In this document: positions 8,893 to 20,676 of the stretch, piece after piece | How the letters are laid out: each line of letters starts with the position of its first letter | Numbering within the stretch: the first letter of the stretch is position 1 | Origin: Alphaproteobacteria bacterium | GTDB lineage: Bacteria; Pseudomonadota; Alphaproteobacteria; SMXP01 | NCBI GenBank assembly: GCA_028285305.1 | Contig: JANQPV010000053.1 | Coordinates: 1 to 64,000, forward strand | DNA length: 64,000 nucleotides | Direction of reading: 5' to 3' | The notes under the pieces: generated by a model | The model's database searches: none | Seen by the model: only the letters and a program-made list of their open reading frames with translations | What the model was told of the DNA's origin: nothing | Program-made: the position numbers and the translations under genes

Positions 8893-9873
8893 CTAGATCC
8901 CTCCAACCAACAACGAAGCGAACAACACGAAGAGGTATGTCAGCGAAAATTTGAACAAGAGCATGGCGGATTTGTTTGCCGCCCGCACTGCCGATGACGC
9001 TAAAGGATCGTTGACGCGTTCCAGATCATCACCGATTGCGCCTTTGCGAAGAAGGTCAACGGACAAGACCACAAAGACTGCGCCCAGAATCACTGCGACA
9101 CCGGCGTAAAAAAGAGACGCCATGCCCATCCACACAGGGAGCAAACTCGCGGCCACCAGCAAGACGCTGTAGACAACGATTTGTCTGCGGGTTGAATCGG
9201 AGCCCGCCACCACTGGCATCATCGGCAAGCCTGCCGCCCGATACTCCTTCGTTCGGCAGAGCGCCAGAGCCCAAAAATGAGGCGGTGTCCACAGGAAGAT
9301 TATCAAAAACAATGCCCACGGCGCCAGCTCAAGGGTTCCGGTCGCCGCCGTCCATCCAATCACGGGCGGAAATGCTCCGGCCGCGCCCCCAATCACGATG
9401 TTCTGCGCGGTGCGCGGTTTCAGCCAAACGGTATAGACCAGGGCGTAAAAGAGGATCGTTGCCGCCAGCAGAATGCCGGCCAGTAAATTGACCAGAAAGG
9501 TCATGGATACGACCGATCCGATGGAAAGCGCCACGCCCAAGGTCAGCGCCTCGTCTCTCGCTACGCGGCCCATGGGAAGTGGACGGATAGCCGTCCGTTT
9601 CATCACTGCATCCAAATCGGCTTCGTACCACATGTTCAAGGCTCCAGCCGCGCCGGCGCCAACCGCTAAGCAAAGGATGGCCGCAAAGCCGATAGCGGGG
9701 TGGATCTGGGTTGGAGCGACAATCATGCCCACAAAGCCCGTAAAGATGACAAGCGACATCACTCGGGGCTTCAAGAGAGCAAAGTAGTCGGCAGCAGTCG
9801 CCAGGCCCCATTGATCCGGCACGTCACCGGCTCGAGTGGCTCCACCCTCCGATTGTACAGTAACGTCTGTCAC
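8893..9873 (-). CDS. ctaB: Protoheme IX farnesyltransferase (heme O synthase)
   Basis: CtaB, a UbiA-family prenyltransferase, farnesylates heme B to heme O, the precursor of heme A in the oxidase. The 326-aa, multi-helix protein contains LKPRVMSLVIFTGFVG, the NMWYEADLDAVMKRT motif (first Asp-rich site), PLPMGRV, the GGAAGAFPPVIGW loop and the second site in YRAAGLPMMPVV. It is downstream of coxA by 49 bp and nearly touches coxF. Confidence 0.97.
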   Translation of the reverse strand: MTDVTVQSEGGATRAGDVPDQWGLATAADYFALLKPRVMSLVIFTGFVGMIVAPTQIHPAIGFAAILCLAVGAGAAGALNMWYEADLDAVMKRTAIRPLPMGRVARDEALTLGVALSIGSVVSMTFLVNLLAGILLAATILFYALVYTVWLKPRTAQNIVIGGAAGAFPPVIGWTAATGTLELAPWALFLIIFLWTPPHFWALALCRTKEYRAAGLPMMPVVAGSDSTRRQIVVYSVLLVAASLLPVWMGMASLFYAGVAVILGAVFVVLSVDLLRKGAIGDDLERVNDPLASSAVRAANKSAMLLFKFSLTYLFVLFASLLVGGI

Positions 9874-9922
9874 TTAGTCACCCATACTTGGTTTTGTGAA
9901 ACGATCGGCGCGCTGTGCTCCA

Positions 9923-11635
<1,713 letters not shown>

Positions 11636-11642
11636 TCAAAGC

Positions 11643-12539
11643 CTAGTTCACGGACAGCAGCGCCAGAGAGCCGCCCCCTCGAACCCCATCATCGTTCTTG
11701 TCGTCAGCGATCCCGAACTCCGCCTTCTGCTCGCTGACCCACTGTTGGTATTCAGCTTCGGAAACCACTCTTACCGCGATCGGCATGAAGGCATGTTTTA
11801 TCCCGCACAATTCTGAACACTGACCATAGAACATCCCTTCTTTGGTCGCCTTGAACCACGTTTCGTTGAGGCGACCGGGGACACCGTCCATTTTCACTCC
11901 GAACGCAGGAATTGCCCACGAATGAATGACATCCGCGGCCGTGATCTGCATGCGGATTGTTTTGTTTACAGGCACGACCACATCGAAGTCCGTGGCCAGC
12001 AGTCGTGGCTGCGGATCACCGAATGCATCTTCAGCGAGCTCATCCTCTTCGAGCATCACGGCTGTGAACTCTTCATCGCCGAATTCATCGGGATACGAAT
12101 ACCCCCAATACCACTGGTACCCGGTTGCCTTGATCGTCACATCCGCATCTTCGGGCACCTGCTCGATGTAGCGAAGCAAGTCGAATGAAAATAAGAAGGT
12201 AACCACCAAAATCAGCGCCGGAATGAAGGTCCAAACGACTTCCAACAAGGTGTTGTGGGAATTTGTCGAAGGGGTCGGATTTGCCCGTCTGTTGAAGCGA
12301 AAGATAACAATCAACAGCAGCAAAAGGACGAGTGCTGAGATTACCGTTATCAAGATCAATAGGCCGTCATGAAACCCATCAATGCGCTCCATCACCGGCG
12401 AAGCGGCTTCCTGGAACATTATCTGGCCGTCTCGAGGTTGCCCGGCGAGGGCTGCCGGGGCGAGCAGGATGGATAACAAGGTTGTGACAATCGCCGTGCG
12501 CCCAGACGAGAAAGTCAAATTTTTTAAGCTGTTTAGCAT
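11643..12539 (-). CDS. ctaC: Cytochrome c oxidase subunit II
   Basis: Subunit II accepts electrons from cytochrome c through its dinuclear CuA centre. It has a signal peptide ending near APAALAGQ, two membrane helices, the aromatic electron-entry patch GYQWYWGYSYPDEF, and the CuA ligands HSWAIPAFGVK, then GQCSELCGIKHAFM. I take ATG at 12539 (298 aa); an in-frame TTG at 12575 would add 12 residues. It is the first gene of the oxidase unit and is divergent from the TPR gene at 12764. Confidence 0.96.
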   Translation of the reverse strand: MLNSLKNLTFSSGRTAIVTTLLSILLAPAALAGQPRDGQIMFQEAASPVMERIDGFHDGLLILITVISALVLLLLLIVIFRFNRRANPTPSTNSHNTLLEVVWTFIPALILVVTFLFSFDLLRYIEQVPEDADVTIKATGYQWYWGYSYPDEFGDEEFTAVMLEEDELAEDAFGDPQPRLLATDFDVVVPVNKTIRMQITAADVIHSWAIPAFGVKMDGVPGRLNETWFKATKEGMFYGQCSELCGIKHAFMPIAVRVVSEAEYQQWVSEQKAEFGIADDKNDDGVRGGGSLALLSVN

Positions 12540-12763
12540 CGTAAAGACCACCAGAAATTTAGGGTGATTCTGCAATCGTGCCTGTTGGTACTCCCCGCCC
12601 TAAGGAAAATCAATGGACAGGTTGCCACACAAATCTGCGGGTTCTTGAGTGTTGTTCTCAATTGGCTTTGATCCCCAGCGCACATAGACAAGCGATCTTC
12701 AATTCAGGTAAGATTAAGCACGGGGGAGCAAGCTTTCTCGAGGACATGATGAGGAGGTCCGTG

Positions 12764-13351
12764 ATGATAAAGGCTCTATGGAAGTCCGCAGTGGGTATTG
12801 CGGCAGCGGGACTCTGTGCCGCAGGGATGACAGGCGCCGCCTCGGCCGCGGTGACGGTGTTCGGGAACACAGACGCCCGCGAGTGCTATTTCCAAACGTC
12901 TCTACCCTTTGGACAAAGCGAATCGACCGTTGATCTGTGCACGCGGGCCCTGAAGCATGGTGGCCTTAATCCCCGCGACAAGGCGGCAACGCTGGTCAAC
13001 CGCGGTATTGTTTACACAAACTTAGGAAAGCTCGACGACGCGCTTGCCGACTTTGAGGCCGCCTTGGGCATCAAGCCTTCGCTCGCCGAAGCGTATTTGA
13101 ACAGAGGCAATACATTCATCTTCAAACGGCAGTTTCAAGCGGCCGTTAAGGACTATGACCGAGCCCTCGAACTCGACACACGTCAAGCCTTTGCGGCATA
13201 TTACAATCGGGGCTTGGCCCATGAAGCCTTGCGGGATCTCGACTCAGCCTACGCTGACTTTCTCAAGGCCCAAGAACTGGCGCCTGAGTGGGAGCTCGTA
13301 AATGAGCGGATCAGAACGTATCAAGAAAAATACGTGAAGTCCGGCAACTGA
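12764..13351 (+). CDS. Exported tetratricopeptide-repeat protein
   Basis: The 195-aa protein begins with a signal peptide (MIKALWKSAVGIAAAGLCAA, cut near ASAAV). It then has three TPR units around NRGIVYTNLGKLDDALADFE, LNRGNTFIFKRQFQAAVKDY and NRGLAHEALRDLDSAYADFL. TPRs bind other proteins, and the partner is unknown. The start was chosen because AGGAGG at 12752-12757 stands 6 nt before ATG 12764; earlier in-frame starts lack a ribosome site. It is divergent from coxB and upstream of tldD. Confidence 0.85.
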   Translation: MIKALWKSAVGIAAAGLCAAGMTGAASAAVTVFGNTDARECYFQTSLPFGQSESTVDLCTRALKHGGLNPRDKAATLVNRGIVYTNLGKLDDALADFEAALGIKPSLAEAYLNRGNTFIFKRQFQAAVKDYDRALELDTRQAFAAYYNRGLAHEALRDLDSAYADFLKAQELAPEWELVNERIRTYQEKYVKSGN

Positions 13352-13486
13352 GCACATAAGTGAATTGGGTCGCCTGGGTGTCCTTTCCCTGGAAGGTGGC
13401 TGTGGTAGAACACAGTTCAATGTGCCTCGGCAATCATGCCGCACGCCTTAAAGCTGCGTGCGGCCATTAAAGATAAGGACAGCTTC

Positions 13487-14917
13487 ATGACGAATTCAGC
13501 CTCCGGCGACCTCTTCTTCACGCAAGCCGGACTCGATCGCCAGCGAATTGAAACGCTGGTGACCGACACCCTTGCCGAATGCGACGATGGGGAGCTCTAT
13601 TTGGAGTACTGCCAATCGGAAAGCCTGACCTTTGACGACGGGCGGCTCAAGAACGCCAGCTTCGATGTAAGTCAGGGCTTTGGACTTCGCGCGGTGGCAG
13701 ATGAAGCGTCTGGCTACGCGCACTCCTCGGACCTCTCGGAAGATGCCGTCAAGCGCGCTTCGGATGCCGTGCAGGCGGTCAAAAAGGGGTACTCGGGTAC
13801 GCTGGCGGATGGTCCCGCAAAGACAAATGTCAAACTGTATGCGGACGAGAACCCGTTGCAAGGCGTGGAGTTTGAGAAAAAGGTCAAGCTTCTCCAAGAC
13901 ATAGACGCGTATGCTCGCTCCAAAGATGAACGTGTCCGCCAAGTGTCCTGCTCCCTCGCCGGTGAATGGCAGGCGGTTGAGATCTTGCGTTCCGGCGGCG
14001 AGATCGTTCGCGATGTGCGGCCCCTCGTCCGGCTCAACGTTTCCGTGGTCGTCGGCGACGGGGACCGGCAGGAAACCGGTTCCGACGGCTCCGGTGGCCG
14101 GGCTGGCTATGCCACTTATCTGGACCCCGCTCACTGGCAAGCCTCAACCGACGAAGCACTGCGCCAGGCGCTGGTCAATTTGGAATCCGTGGATGCGCCT
14201 GCCGGAGAAATGACGGTGGTCTTGGGGCCGGGCTGGCCTGGCATCTTGCTGCACGAAGCGGTGGGCCATGGGCTGGAAGGCGATTTTAACCGCAAGAAAA
14301 CCTCTGCCTTTGCCGGTCTTTTGGGCGAACGGGTCGCCTCGCCCGGCGTCACCGTCGTGGATGATGGAACCATCCAAAATCGCCGCGGATCACTGTCCGT
14401 AGACGATGAAGGCACGCCCACAAGCAACACGGTTCTCATCGAGGACGGTATCCTGAAAGGCTATATGCAGGACCGGATGAATGCCCGGCTTATGGGCATG
14501 GCGCCCACAGGCAACGGGCGGCGCGAGTCCTATGCCTGTATCCCTATGCCGCGCATGACCAACACCTACATGATGGCGGGCAAGGACGACCCCGAGGAGA
14601 TCTTGAAGTCCTGCAAGAAGGGGCTCTACGCAGTGTCCTTCGGCGGGGGCCAAGTGGACATTACCAACGGCAAGTTCGTCTTTTCGTGTACGGAGGCTTA
14701 TCTTGTGGAAGACGGCAAGATCGGCGCGCCGGTCAAAGGCGCCACGCTGATCGGCAATGGACCGGATGTGCTCACCAAAGTCTCGCGGATCGGCAATGAT
14801 ATGAAGCTGGACCCGGGCATCGGCACCTGCGGCAAAGCCGGCCAAGGGGTGCCGGTGGGCGTCGGCCAACCCACACTCATGATTGATGGACTCACCGTCG
14901 GCGGAACGGCGGCGTAG
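13487..14917 (+). CDS. tldD: Metalloprotease TldD
   Basis: TldD, with TldE/PmbA, forms a heterodimeric metalloprotease that processes small peptides. The 476-aa length matches the family. The zinc-binding HEAVGHGLEGD motif (HExxxH, about residue 256), SVDDEGTPT, GYMQDRMNARLMG and the C-terminal GTCGKAGQGVPVGVGQPT are characteristic. I use ATG 13487, preceded by AAGGAC, rather than an upstream start. TldE is not in this window. Confidence 0.97.
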   Translation: MTNSASGDLFFTQAGLDRQRIETLVTDTLAECDDGELYLEYCQSESLTFDDGRLKNASFDVSQGFGLRAVADEASGYAHSSDLSEDAVKRASDAVQAVKKGYSGTLADGPAKTNVKLYADENPLQGVEFEKKVKLLQDIDAYARSKDERVRQVSCSLAGEWQAVEILRSGGEIVRDVRPLVRLNVSVVVGDGDRQETGSDGSGGRAGYATYLDPAHWQASTDEALRQALVNLESVDAPAGEMTVVLGPGWPGILLHEAVGHGLEGDFNRKKTSAFAGLLGERVASPGVTVVDDGTIQNRRGSLSVDDEGTPTSNTVLIEDGILKGYMQDRMNARLMGMAPTGNGRRESYACIPMPRMTNTYMMAGKDDPEEILKSCKKGLYAVSFGGGQVDITNGKFVFSCTEAYLVEDGKIGAPVKGATLIGNGPDVLTKVSRIGNDMKLDPGIGTCGKAGQGVPVGVGQPTLMIDGLTVGGTAA

Positions 14918-14928
14918 GCCGAGTTTCA

Positions 14929-15396
14929 ATGCAGCATGTCTTCTGGATGGTGCCCGATCTCTTGGCCGGGCGTCCCGGCCCTAATCTTCAGCCCTGGGAT
15001 GAACAAGCGCTATATAAGGGTGGGATCCGAGCCGTACTGTCCGTGAACAGCGGAGACGACGTGCGGGCCGAGCGGTTGCAAGACGCCGGAATTGACTATC
15101 GCTGTATTCCGCTGACGGCGGATGCCCCACCCCTGCCCGGCGACGATAAGATCTGTTTGAGCCGCCTTGAAGAGCAGTATGAGTTCGTGGGAAGCCATAC
15201 GAACCAAGGTAACGCGGCCCTTATCCATTGCCGCCATGGCAAGGATCGGACTGGCCTGTTCCTTGCCTACTACCTTCAGCGAACGGAGAACCTCAAGCCG
15301 CGTGAGGCGATCGCCCGCGTCAAGCAGGTGCGCCCCATCGCGCTTACCGCCATGGGCTGGGAGGACCTGGCGCTGGCGGTTCTCAAGAAGGTTTGA
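14929..15396 (+). CDS. Dual-specificity/tyrosine-type protein phosphatase-like protein
   Basis: The 155-aa protein has the cysteine phosphatase signature HCRHGKDRTG (CX5R, about residue 100) and an upstream acidic loop with PLTADAPPLPGDD. This fold removes phosphate from Tyr/Ser/Thr or from small molecules; the substrate is not known. It begins 11 bp after tldD, so the two are probably co-transcribed. Confidence 0.82.
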   Translation: MQHVFWMVPDLLAGRPGPNLQPWDEQALYKGGIRAVLSVNSGDDVRAERLQDAGIDYRCIPLTADAPPLPGDDKICLSRLEEQYEFVGSHTNQGNAALIHCRHGKDRTGLFLAYYLQRTENLKPREAIARVKQVRPIALTAMGWEDLALAVLKKV

Positions 15397-15604
15397 ACAC
15401 CGGCAGCGTGACAGCCAGCAGATCCGCGATTGCACCGGATTGGAAAGTCCGAGCGCCCCCCACAATTCCATCACATGCTTCGATCCTTCCAGTGTCCGGC
15501 TAAGACTGTTTCGCTTCAGGGGAGTTCGGGACTGTGTTAGGCACACGCGAACCGCCGGTCTCGCGCCTGTACTTCGCTTTACAAGAAGAAAAGGACAAGT
15601 ATGT

Positions 15605-16036
15605 ATGAAGATTATATATTCCGCGTCAGCCGTTTATGTCGCCATTGTAAGTCTTCTGTCGGGAATCGCTTACTTGACCCGTCCTGAGTTCATGCCTTAC
15701 CACGAAATTGCGCTGGGGGCGAAATGGGAGAATTTAAGCCCCTCTCACCAAACTTTGCATCTGGGCCTGATGCGCGTCGTCGGTGCATCTTTCCTGTGTA
15801 CGTTCATTGCAGTGACAATATTGGCTTGGAGGGATGTCCGGCTTGAAGAACGCTGGGCGGGAAGTTTGGCGGGCGTCCTCCCGCTCCTGCTGTTTTCGGT
15901 GAGTCTCTATGCAAATCTTCTTATAGCCTCCCAAACGGAAGCGGTACCGCCTTGGTACGGAACGGCATCCAGTGTCATTGCGGCAATGATCATGACAGGA
16001 ACTGCGCTTGTACGTCGACGGCAAGAGGTGCATTAA
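15605..16036 (+). CDS. Small integral membrane protein, function unknown
   Basis: The 143-aa product has four predicted helices (VYVAIVSLLSGIAYL, LGLMRVVGASFLCTFIAVTI, AGVLPLLLFSVSLYANLLIA and TASSVIAAMIMTGTALV). The loop after helix 1 carries MPYHEIALGAKWENLSP. ATG 15605 has AAGGA about 12 nt upstream. I do not recognise a named family. The preceding 208 bp after the phosphatase gene show no coding signal. Confidence 0.7.
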   Translation: MKIIYSASAVYVAIVSLLSGIAYLTRPEFMPYHEIALGAKWENLSPSHQTLHLGLMRVVGASFLCTFIAVTILAWRDVRLEERWAGSLAGVLPLLLFSVSLYANLLIASQTEAVPPWYGTASSVIAAMIMTGTALVRRRQEVH

Positions 16037-16107
16037 TGCACGAGAATGTTGATACGTGAAATAAATCGCTTAACTGGCCACGCGCTCAATAAAGCAGCAC
16101 AGGAGAA

Positions 16108-16776
16108 TTACCGAATACCCCTAAACGCGTTCTCCCCCCACACCTGCCGTACGCGGGCGTCGCGGCCGCAGCCCTTGCGATAGCCCTTATAGGCTTCGGC
16201 TTTGGTGATGTATCCAAAGCGCGAGAGAATACGGTCTTGGGACTTGTAGTAGTCCTGATGATAGGCGTCCGCAGCGTAGAAATCGCTCACCTCGCGGATC
16301 GGCGTGACGATGGGAACGCTGAGTTCGGCTTGGGCCGCCTCTTTTGAGGCTTGGGCCGCCTGGCGCTGCTCTTCATTCTGTACAAAGACGGCGGTGGTGT
16401 AACTCTCCCCCCGGTCACAAAACTGGCCGCCTGCATCGGTGGGGTCCACGGAACGCCAAAAGACATCGAGGAGCGTCTCGTAGCTGACCGTCGCGGGATC
16501 ATAGGTAACTTGGACAACCTCGAGATGGCCAGTCCCACCTCTCACGACTTGCTTGTAGGTGGGGTCAGCCACCTCCCCGCCGGCAAAGCCCGATATCGTT
16601 TCTTTAACGCCGGTGACCTTGTCAAAATCCGCTTCCACGCACCAAAAACACCCGCCGGCAAAGATCGCGGTCTCGAGTGTTTTGTCTTCTGTTTTGTCTT
16701 CCATTTTTTCTTCGGCCGAGGCCGGCGCGGCGCCGAAAAGCGTTGCCAGAAGAGCAAGTTGGGCGAAATACTTCAT
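16108..16776 (-). CDS. msrA: Peptide-methionine (S)-S-oxide reductase, exported
   Basis: MsrA repairs oxidised methionine. The [11 protein letters not shown] motif carries the catalytic cysteine (C43) and C46. [10 protein letters not shown]-like, [18 protein letters not shown] and [18 protein letters not shown] follow as in the family. A signal peptide ([20 protein letters not shown], cut near ASAEE) and a short charged repeat MEDKTEDKT precede the domain, so this MsrA should act in the periplasm. Resolving cysteines near the C-terminus include KGCGRD. Confidence 0.94.
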   Translation of the reverse strand: MKYFAQLALLATLFGAAPASAEEKMEDKTEDKTLETAIFAGGCFWCVEADFDKVTGVKETISGFAGGEVADPTYKQVVRGGTGHLEVVQVTYDPATVSYETLLDVFWRSVDPTDAGGQFCDRGESYTTAVFVQNEEQRQAAQASKEAAQAELSVPIVTPIREVSDFYAADAYHQDYYKSQDRILSRFGYITKAEAYKGYRKGCGRDARVRQVWGENAFRGIR

Positions 16777-16948
16777 TAAGGGTCCTCACATCGCGACTGT
16801 CTATTCGCCATCGATATAACGTAGGACGGCTGACTGAAAAGTTAGCTTCACCCAGGTGTGAGAGAACGTGAAAACTGGACGTGGATTTGCATGCAGTTGG
16901 GCTGAGCGGCGACTTTAGAAGAATCGGCCTCTGCCGAGGTGGGGCGTC

Positions 16949-17407
16949 ATGAGTTTTGAGAGTGTGTTGAGTGAGTATTGGGGCATCGCGGGCGTCCTTG
17001 CGCTCTTTGTCCTTTGGTGGGTGATCCGGCCCATTTGGAATGCTCTGGCCCAAGGGTCGAAGATCCTCTTCAAGTATGCGAACAAGTTCGTCTTCGGGCC
17101 TCTTCTTCGTTTTCTTGCCTGGATTTTGCGGTTCCTTCTCAGATGGCTCTTCCGTCTCGCTCCTGTGGGAGTCGGACTCTGGGGATTTGCCGCCGCGCTC
17201 ACCGCCATTGTGGGCGATCCGATCACCGCGCTGCCGAACGCCATTCTCAACGGCTTCATTCTGGCTCTGGGGCTCGGCTTGTTTACGCCCATTGCGTGGA
17301 CTTATTACAAACGCCATAGCGGCAGCGGCTTCGTCTCCCTTTGGACGCCCGGCCGGCAATACGATCTTGATGCAGAACCGGACATGGACCTCTCTCTCGA
17401 CGCTTAA
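16949..17407 (+). CDS. Small membrane protein, function unknown
   Basis: The 152-aa protein has an N-terminal helix (GIAGVLALFVLWWVIRPIW), an amphipathic, aromatic and Arg-rich segment (LLRFLAWILRFLLRWLFRL), and two more helices around residues 72-115. It ends with an acidic tail, DLDAEPDMDLSLDA. No family is recognised. GAGGTGGGG lies directly before the ATG. Confidence 0.68.
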   Translation: MSFESVLSEYWGIAGVLALFVLWWVIRPIWNALAQGSKILFKYANKFVFGPLLRFLAWILRFLLRWLFRLAPVGVGLWGFAAALTAIVGDPITALPNAILNGFILALGLGLFTPIAWTYYKRHSGSGFVSLWTPGRQYDLDAEPDMDLSLDA

Positions 17408-17539
17408 GCGCAACGCTGATCCCCACAGAAAAAGGTTGCCTCGCCCTGCCCGGCTGACGAGACTGGCAAGCGCCTGCCCGGTCCATATACGGAAACCCAT
17501 GCGATAAGATCCCAGGGCGGCGACCAGGGGAACCGCCAC

Positions 17540-18805
17540 GTGACCTTTAAGTACCGGCACTATGTCTTGGGCCTTTTGACGCTCGTCTACATTTTCAACT
17601 TCGTCGACCGCCAAGTCGTCGTTATCTTGATTGAACCCATCAAAGAGGACTTGGGGCTGACGGACGGTCAGTTGGGGTTTTTGTCGGGGACCATTTTCGC
17701 CCTATTTTACACCGTCCTCGGTGTTCCCATTGCGCGGTTTGCCGATCAGGCTGTGCGCAAAGACATTGTCGCTGGCGCGCTGGCCTTCTGGAGCTTAATG
17801 ACAACTGTCTCGGGTTTCGCAACGGGCTTTTTTCATCTCGTTCTGGCGCGGATCGGCCTGGGGATTGGACAGGCGGGCTGCACGCCGCCCATTCATTCTC
17901 TGCTTGCTGACTACTTTCCGATGGAAAGCCGAACCAATGCGATCTCCATCTACAGCATGGGACCGCCGCTGGGGATATTGGTGGCCTTTGTGCTCGGCGG
18001 CTGGGTGGCGGAGGAATGGGGCTGGCGCATGGCCTTTATTGTGGCCGGTGTTCCCGGCCTTCTCCTTGCGATCGTCGTCTATTTCACCATCCGCGAGCCC
18101 GAGCGCGAAACCGCCAACAGCGATCAAGATACAAACGCCAGCGGCAGTCTTATGGACGTGCTCAAGTATCTCTGGTCCCTGCACGCCTGGCGTCACCTCA
18201 TGTTCGGCGCCGCTCTGGTGGGTCTCGCGGTCTACGGGACTCTCGGCACGTGGATGCCCAGCATCATGCGGCGCACCTTCGATATGCAAACAACGGAAAT
18301 CGGCATCATCCTGGGCCTGAACGGCGGCGTGACCGGGGCCATCGGTCTCTTGGGCGGGGGCCTCCTGACGACGTATTTGATGAAGCGGGACCCAAAATGG
18401 CTCTTGCTGACACCGGCCATCACATTGGCCGTTTCCGTTATCTTTTACGTCGGCGTTCTTGCCACTGAGAATTTCACCATCATGGTCTCGATGCTGATCA
18501 TATTTTCTCTTGTTTCCGGGTCGATTGGGGGGCCGCAGTTTTCCGCAGCCCAAACATTGGCGCCCGCCTCCATGCGCGCGGTGTCGTCCTCCATCCTGCT
18601 TGCAGCTGTGAACTTGATCGGCATCGGCATCGGACCGCTTGCGGTCGGCGCGCTCAGCGATGCGCTCGCCCCGCAATTTGGCGATGCGTCTCTACGTATT
18701 GCGCTGCTTTGCACGGCACCTTTGTTCTTCTGGGGCGCCTTTCACTTTTACCTCGCCTCCGGCTGGGTCCAAGACAATATGGACCGGGTGGCCAAGGTCG
18801 CCTAA
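17540..18805 (+). CDS. Major facilitator superfamily transporter (Spinster-like)
   Basis: The 421-aa, 12-helix carrier starts at a GTG with AGGGGAA 7 nt upstream. It has IFNFVDRQVVVILIEPIKED in helix 1, the loop 2-3 motif GVPIARFADQAVRKDIVAGAL and the glycine-rich GLGIGQAGCTPPIHSLLADYF, as in bacterial Spinster-type MFS proteins. Substrate is unknown; relatives are assigned to lipids, sugars or drugs on thin evidence. Confidence 0.87.
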   Translation: MTFKYRHYVLGLLTLVYIFNFVDRQVVVILIEPIKEDLGLTDGQLGFLSGTIFALFYTVLGVPIARFADQAVRKDIVAGALAFWSLMTTVSGFATGFFHLVLARIGLGIGQAGCTPPIHSLLADYFPMESRTNAISIYSMGPPLGILVAFVLGGWVAEEWGWRMAFIVAGVPGLLLAIVVYFTIREPERETANSDQDTNASGSLMDVLKYLWSLHAWRHLMFGAALVGLAVYGTLGTWMPSIMRRTFDMQTTEIGIILGLNGGVTGAIGLLGGGLLTTYLMKRDPKWLLLTPAITLAVSVIFYVGVLATENFTIMVSMLIIFSLVSGSIGGPQFSAAQTLAPASMRAVSSSILLAAVNLIGIGIGPLAVGALSDALAPQFGDASLRIALLCTAPLFFWGAFHFYLASGWVQDNMDRVAKVA

Positions 18806-18891
18806 GCCGCCGCGGTAACCATTCGACAACGCTTTTGACCCAGGATGGGACAGCCCGAGCCGGCACCATCCAGTCCCTCAAGGAAGAAGGC

Positions 18892-19818
18892 GTGACCCAG
18901 GTAACTGATACCAATTTTCTCTTTGAACACGAGCGGTTTTGGAAACCCTGCGCCTACTTCATGTTTTCAGAAGAGGAGAACGCGGTCATGTTCTCCTATC
19001 CGTTCGGCGACGAGCGGCATGAACTGGATATCAACAGTCTGCGCGCGCTTTTTCAGATCGAAGACGGATCATCCGATGACGCCGCCCTTCGCGCCGTGGA
19101 AAAGACCGGACCGCGCATCCATCGTATTTGGCCGGGATCATCGGTACCCAGCGATTTGGTTGACGGCACGTGCGTCTGGAAAGTCGAGCCGGACCATGTT
19201 CAGGCCACCCAAAACAAGATCATCGCCGCATTGGACTTCGCCCTGAAGAAAGTGGATGGGCGCTCGGTGGCCCCTATCGCCGATCACATCACCGGCGACA
19301 AAAGGTTCGAATTGGCCATGGAGTTGCGGCTTGAGAAACTTGGGTTCACGCCGTCAAAAATGATCACCGGCCAACACCAGTTTCAATTCTTTGTCGATGA
19401 ATTCGCTTACTTGGAGGCCTTGCGGGGCCACTTTTCCGACATTGTCTGGATTTTAGAGAAGCTCAACCAAGCCAGAGCCGCATACTCAAAAGATGCACGC
19501 ACGGTCGATTATGTGCAGCAGATCCAATCCCTCACTTCGCCGTCCCTGAGAGCGTTGAAGGATAAGTTCCGCGAAACGGACGCGATCCTTGCTGACATCT
19601 TAAAGGTGGTCACGGACTTCGATTCGATGATCAAAGAGGTTCGATTTTTGCGGACGGAGATCCGCACGCCCATTGTCTATTGGAATGAGATCGTGCGCAT
19701 GTGGACCGTGGACGATCTGCCGAAGAAGAAATCGGGCAAGGCCCTTGTTCGCAAGAGCTACGAGCGAGCACGGGATAGCTTCGAGAGCACGCGCACAGCC
19801 AATCGCGCCGGGGCATAA
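18892..19818 (+). CDS. Uncharacterised soluble protein, 308 aa
   Basis: I use GTG 18892, which has AAGGAAG 5 nt upstream. The product is soluble, with a mixed N-terminal half ([20 protein letters not shown], then a [12 protein letters not shown]-type acidic region). A mostly helical C-terminal half (about 160-290) is rich in Lys, Arg and Glu. No signal peptide, membrane helix or catalytic motif is visible, and I recognise no family. It lies between an MFS gene and the bolA/grxD pair on the same strand. Confidence 0.7.
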   Translation: MTQVTDTNFLFEHERFWKPCAYFMFSEEENAVMFSYPFGDERHELDINSLRALFQIEDGSSDDAALRAVEKTGPRIHRIWPGSSVPSDLVDGTCVWKVEPDHVQATQNKIIAALDFALKKVDGRSVAPIADHITGDKRFELAMELRLEKLGFTPSKMITGQHQFQFFVDEFAYLEALRGHFSDIVWILEKLNQARAAYSKDARTVDYVQQIQSLTSPSLRALKDKFRETDAILADILKVVTDFDSMIKEVRFLRTEIRTPIVYWNEIVRMWTVDDLPKKKSGKALVRKSYERARDSFESTRTANRAGA

Positions 19819-19891
19819 CCTCCAAGACTTGCGAACTTCATCCCGGGATCTTATTTCTGTCCCGAGTGCATGCCACCTTGGAGATGACCTG

Positions 19892-20125
19892 ATGCCCATG
19901 TTGTCGGAAGACATAAAGAAGCTCATTTTGGAGGCTTTGCCCGATGCCGAAGTGACCATCACAGACTTGGCCGGCGACGGGGACCATTACAAAGCAGAGG
20001 TGGTATCGGCTGAATTCATAGGAAAATCTCGGGTTCAGCAGCACCAGATGGTATATAAAGCATTAAAGGGAAATATGGGCGGTGCCCTGCATGCTTTGGC
20101 CCTTGAGACATCGCCGCCGTCCTAA
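19892..20125 (+). CDS. BolA family protein (IbaG/BolA-like)
   Basis: The 77-aa protein has the BolA core: [39 protein letters not shown] (the conserved KxRVxxHxxVY) and [18 protein letters not shown]. BolA proteins bind monothiol glutaredoxins through a shared [2Fe-2S] cluster. Its place 72 bp before grxD supports such a partnership. Confidence 0.92.
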   Translation: MPMLSEDIKKLILEALPDAEVTITDLAGDGDHYKAEVVSAEFIGKSRVQQHQMVYKALKGNMGGALHALALETSPPS

Positions 20126-20197
20126 CCGGTCCATTAGGGTTTTGGCCGGGAATACAAGTGTGAAATCTGGGGATTGATCCCGCAACGAGAGAGCGAA

Positions 20198-20554
20198 ATG
20201 ACTGAAACGACAGCCACTGAACCTGCGATTTTTTCCGAAATCCGTGAGGCCCTCAAAGAGCACGATGTGATGTTGTTCATGAAGGGTACGCCTGTCTTTC
20301 CACAATGCGGGTTTTCCAGTCAGGTCGTTCAAATTCTCTCTTATCTCGGGGTTCAGTTCGGCAGCGTCAATGTACTGGAAAGCGACGAAATCCGCCACGG
20401 GATTAAGGATTTCAGCGATTGGCCCACAATCCCCCAACTCTACGTTAAGGGTGAATTCGTGGGCGGATGCGATATCGTTCGCGAGATGTTCGAAGAAGGC
20501 GAGTTGCGGGACTTTCTGGCGGAAAAGGGAATCGAATTGGAATCTGCGGCGTAA
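20198..20554 (+). CDS. grxD: Monothiol glutaredoxin Grx4
   Basis: The 118-aa protein carries the CGFS active site in [14 protein letters not shown], the KGTP glutathione-binding stretch, [20 protein letters not shown] and a short C-terminal helix. Grx4-type proteins carry and transfer [2Fe-2S] clusters. It is paired with the BolA gene upstream, so the two likely form a heterocomplex. Confidence 0.96.
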   Translation: MTETTATEPAIFSEIREALKEHDVMLFMKGTPVFPQCGFSSQVVQILSYLGVQFGSVNVLESDEIRHGIKDFSDWPTIPQLYVKGEFVGGCDIVREMFEEGELRDFLAEKGIELESAA

Positions 20555-20676
20555 TTGCAGATACCGCCTCCTCTCATTGAAGCGGCCATTTAATCCTTTT
20601 CTAAGTCCCTCTCATTAACCTTAACAGGCAAGCGCAAGTCGTTGCGCGTCCTTGTTATTCGAGGTTTGATGAGACT

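Noticed and set aside
20614-20623. TTAACCTTAA before the PilZ gene (and a similar one near 58255)
   Set aside because: Spacing is 2, not 7, so it does not fit a CtrA box.
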